64,000 nucleotides of DNA from Actinomyces capricornis (GTDB lineage Bacteria > Actinomycetota > Actinomycetes > Actinomycetales > Actinomycetaceae), in NCBI RefSeq assembly GCF_019974135.1, contig NZ_AP025017.1, positions 744,001-808,000 on the forward strand. Direction: 5' to 3'. The notes beneath the pieces were generated by a model that did no database searches, was not told the DNA's origin, and saw only the letters and a list, made by a program, of their open reading frames with translations. The translations under genes and the position numbers were made by a program. Of this stretch, positions 62,413 through 64,000 are shown in pieces; the first letter of the stretch is position 1, and the number at the start of each line of letters is the position of its first letter.

Positions 62413-63825
62413 ATGACATTCACCCAACCGTCGTCGCCCACGACCCCCGGCGCCGACCCGACTCACGCCCCGTCCTCCCCCGCCATCGAGCGGCCCACGC
62501 TGTTCAACGGCGCCACCACCCATGGAATGATGGGGATACGCCAGCTCCGGCACCGCTGCGAGATCCCCCTGGTGACCGCGGCTTCCATCGTGGCGGTGCT
62601 GCTCTACACGACCTGGATCGCCCTGGTCGTCTGGCTCATCGCCGTTCCCGACCCCACGGGCACCGGAGCGGACCTCCGCCGCCTCATCATCGACGATGCG
62701 CAGGGCACCGAGCTGCTCCTGGCGCTGCCCGCCCTGCCCCTGATCATCTGGATGGGGCGCGCCCTGCTGTACGCCGACCTGCGCGCACGGTCGGTGCAGA
62801 TGAGCCCCACGCAGTTCCCGGAGGGCTACCGGATGGTGGTCGAGGCGGCCCAGAGCTACGGCCTGCGCCGGGTCCCCGACGCCTATGTGGTCCTGGGGCA
62901 GGGGCAGATCAACGCCTTCGCCTCCGGGCACGGCTTCCGGCGCTTCGTGGCGGTCAACTCCGACCTGTTCGAGGTGGGTGGCAAGGCCCGCGACCCCGAG
63001 GCGCTGCGCTTCGTCATCGGCCATGAGGTGGGCCACCTGGCCGCGGGGCACGTGTCCTTCGGACGTACGCTGCTCAGCTCGCTCATCGGCCAGGTCCCCC
63101 TGCTGGGGCCGGCGCTGTCGCGGGCCCAGGAGTACACGGCGGACAACCACGGCTACTCCCAGGCGCCCCGGGGCGTGACCGGGGTGATCGGCCTGCTGGG
63201 GGCGGGCAAGTACCTGGGCGCCCAGGTCAACCTGCACGCGGTGGCCGACCGCGCCACCCGCGAGAGGGGCTGGTGGCTGCACCTGGCCGCATGGTCGGGC
63301 TCCCACCCGGTGCTGACCTGGCGCGCGCATGCCCTGCGCGACCGCAGCCGTCACGGGCGGCTCATGATCCGGCCCCCGGAGTCCACGGCCTGGTTCCCAC
63401 CGGTCCAGCCCTCGGGCAGCATGTTCTCCTCCCTGTGGCCCACGCCCAGTGAGGTCCTGGCCCGCTTGGACTCCACCACGCCTCGCGTTCACGCCGAGGA
63501 GCAGTTCGGGCGCTACCCGGGTGTGGACTACCGCGTGCCGCGCGACGAGGTGCGCCTGGCCGACCCGACGCCGGTGCCGCTCGTCGGCGCCGTGCAGTCG
63601 GCCGGTCCCGCGGTGGGCTCCGGTTCGCTCGACGGCGGGGCGGCGTCCCAGGCGCCAGTCGGCTACGGGACCACCGTGACCGGGCCCGACGCCGGCCCGG
63701 TGGGCTACGGCACGACGCCGACCGGGGCCGCGGGCTCAGGCTCGCCCGACGCCGGAGGGGGCCACGGTCCCCTTCCCGGGGCGTCGTCGGGGCCGGGCGC
63801 CGAGCCGACGACGCCCCAGCCCTGA
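62413..63825 (+). CDS. M48 family membrane metalloprotease
   Basis: A 470-residue peptidase of the HtpX/Ste24-like M48 clan. Two membrane helices near 55-80 (VTAASIVAVLLYTTWIALVVWL) and 98-118; zinc site HEVGH at 204-208 in FVIGHEVGHLAAGHVSF and the third ligand in AQEYTADNHGYSQ. The substrate is probably misfolded membrane proteins. The last 80 residues are a Gly/Pro/Ala tail. Leaderless; divergent from pth2. Confidence 0.9.
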   Translation: MTFTQPSSPTTPGADPTHAPSSPAIERPTLFNGATTHGMMGIRQLRHRCEIPLVTAASIVAVLLYTTWIALVVWLIAVPDPTGTGADLRRLIIDDAQGTELLLALPALPLIIWMGRALLYADLRARSVQMSPTQFPEGYRMVVEAAQSYGLRRVPDAYVVLGQGQINAFASGHGFRRFVAVNSDLFEVGGKARDPEALRFVIGHEVGHLAAGHVSFGRTLLSSLIGQVPLLGPALSRAQEYTADNHGYSQAPRGVTGVIGLLGAGKYLGAQVNLHAVADRATRERGWWLHLAAWSGSHPVLTWRAHALRDRSRHGRLMIRPPESTAWFPPVQPSGSMFSSLWPTPSEVLARLDSTTPRVHAEEQFGRYPGVDYRVPRDEVRLADPTPVPLVGAVQSAGPAVGSGSLDGGAASQAPVGYGTTVTGPDAGPVGYGTTPTGAAGSGSPDAGGGHGPLPGASSGPGAEPTTPQP

Positions 63826-64000
63826 GCTGAGGCCACTGGGGCCCGCTGCCGCGCCGGGAGCACGGGGTGCGCTCGGCGCGGCGGCGTCCCCGGCCCAACT
63901 CATGACGGGGCCCGGCGTGGCCGGCATGACGAGGCGGGGCTGGGCCCGGCGTGGCCGGCGGGGCTGGTGCGCGCTCTGCGGCTCCTCCACCCTGTGGGGC
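63826..64000. other. GC-rich end of window with two 18-bp direct repeats
   Basis: GGGCCCGGCGTGGCCGGC occurs at 63908-63925 and again at 63942-63959, 34 bp apart. No gene can be supported before the window ends. Confidence 0.5.

Overview
The window reads as chromosome of a very high-GC actinobacterium, most likely an oral or animal-associated Actinomyces or close relative. The support is GC-rich coding throughout, an Actinomyces-like gene set (menaquinone synthesis, a SigK/RskA pair beside DipZ, fdxA next to dapC, fused peptide-ABC ATPase, bioY, archaeal-type Pth2), many leaderless promoters, and long low-complexity Ala/Pro/Gly tails on many proteins. No rRNA, tRNA, CRISPR array, transposase or phage gene was seen. 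All assignments come from reading sequence; no database search was run.

Layout. 1-4.6 kb: an AT-richer minus-strand operon with a small WXG-like protein, a 703-residue protein of the DUF6571 type and three tandem paralogous lipoproteins (the last cut by the window edge). 4.8-21 kb: menaquinone genes in several transcription units (menG-menF, menC and menD, menB, menE-menA), interrupted by an HtrA protease and by a SigK-type island (dipZ-sigK-rskA facing a Met/Asp/Lys-repeat lipoprotein) plus a YagU-like membrane protein. 21-24.4 kb: small membrane proteins, a histidine phosphatase and dapD. 24.5-28.2 kb: sdhC-sdhA-sdhB, an operon of three genes overlapping by ATGA. 28.2-34.3 kb: a DUF2087 protein, a methyltransferase with a possible iron box, an AT-richer pair including a secreted SGNH-hydrolase/vWA/PKD/TSP3 protein, and citrate synthase. 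35-43 kb: dapC, fdxA, a giant VanW-family protein, typA/bipA and a PH-like membrane protein. 43.2-49.3 kb: a peptide ABC transporter (dppB-dppC-dppDF-dppA). 49.7-64 kb: housekeeping and accessory enzymes (LLM flavoenzyme, BioY, lipases, Nudix, OYE, YchJ, M18 aminopeptidase, HAD, GtrA, Pth2, M48 protease).

How the genes work together. Chorismate is converted by MenF, MenD, MenC, MenE and MenB to DHNA-CoA and then by MenA and MenG to menaquinone, the lipid quinone used by the b-type succinate dehydrogenase/fumarate reductase encoded a few kb away. dapD and dapC belong to the succinylase route to diaminopimelate and lysine. DipZ, SigK and RskA match the mycobacterial SigK regulon in content and, apparently, in promoter sequence.

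The least explained signal is a set of intergenic palindromes. One 72-75 bp element occurs four times. Other elements have unrelated sequences but, in at least four or five cases, the same plan: two 19-20 nt direct repeats followed by two inverted ones. Some lie between convergent genes and some between divergent genes, so a simple terminator role does not explain all of them.
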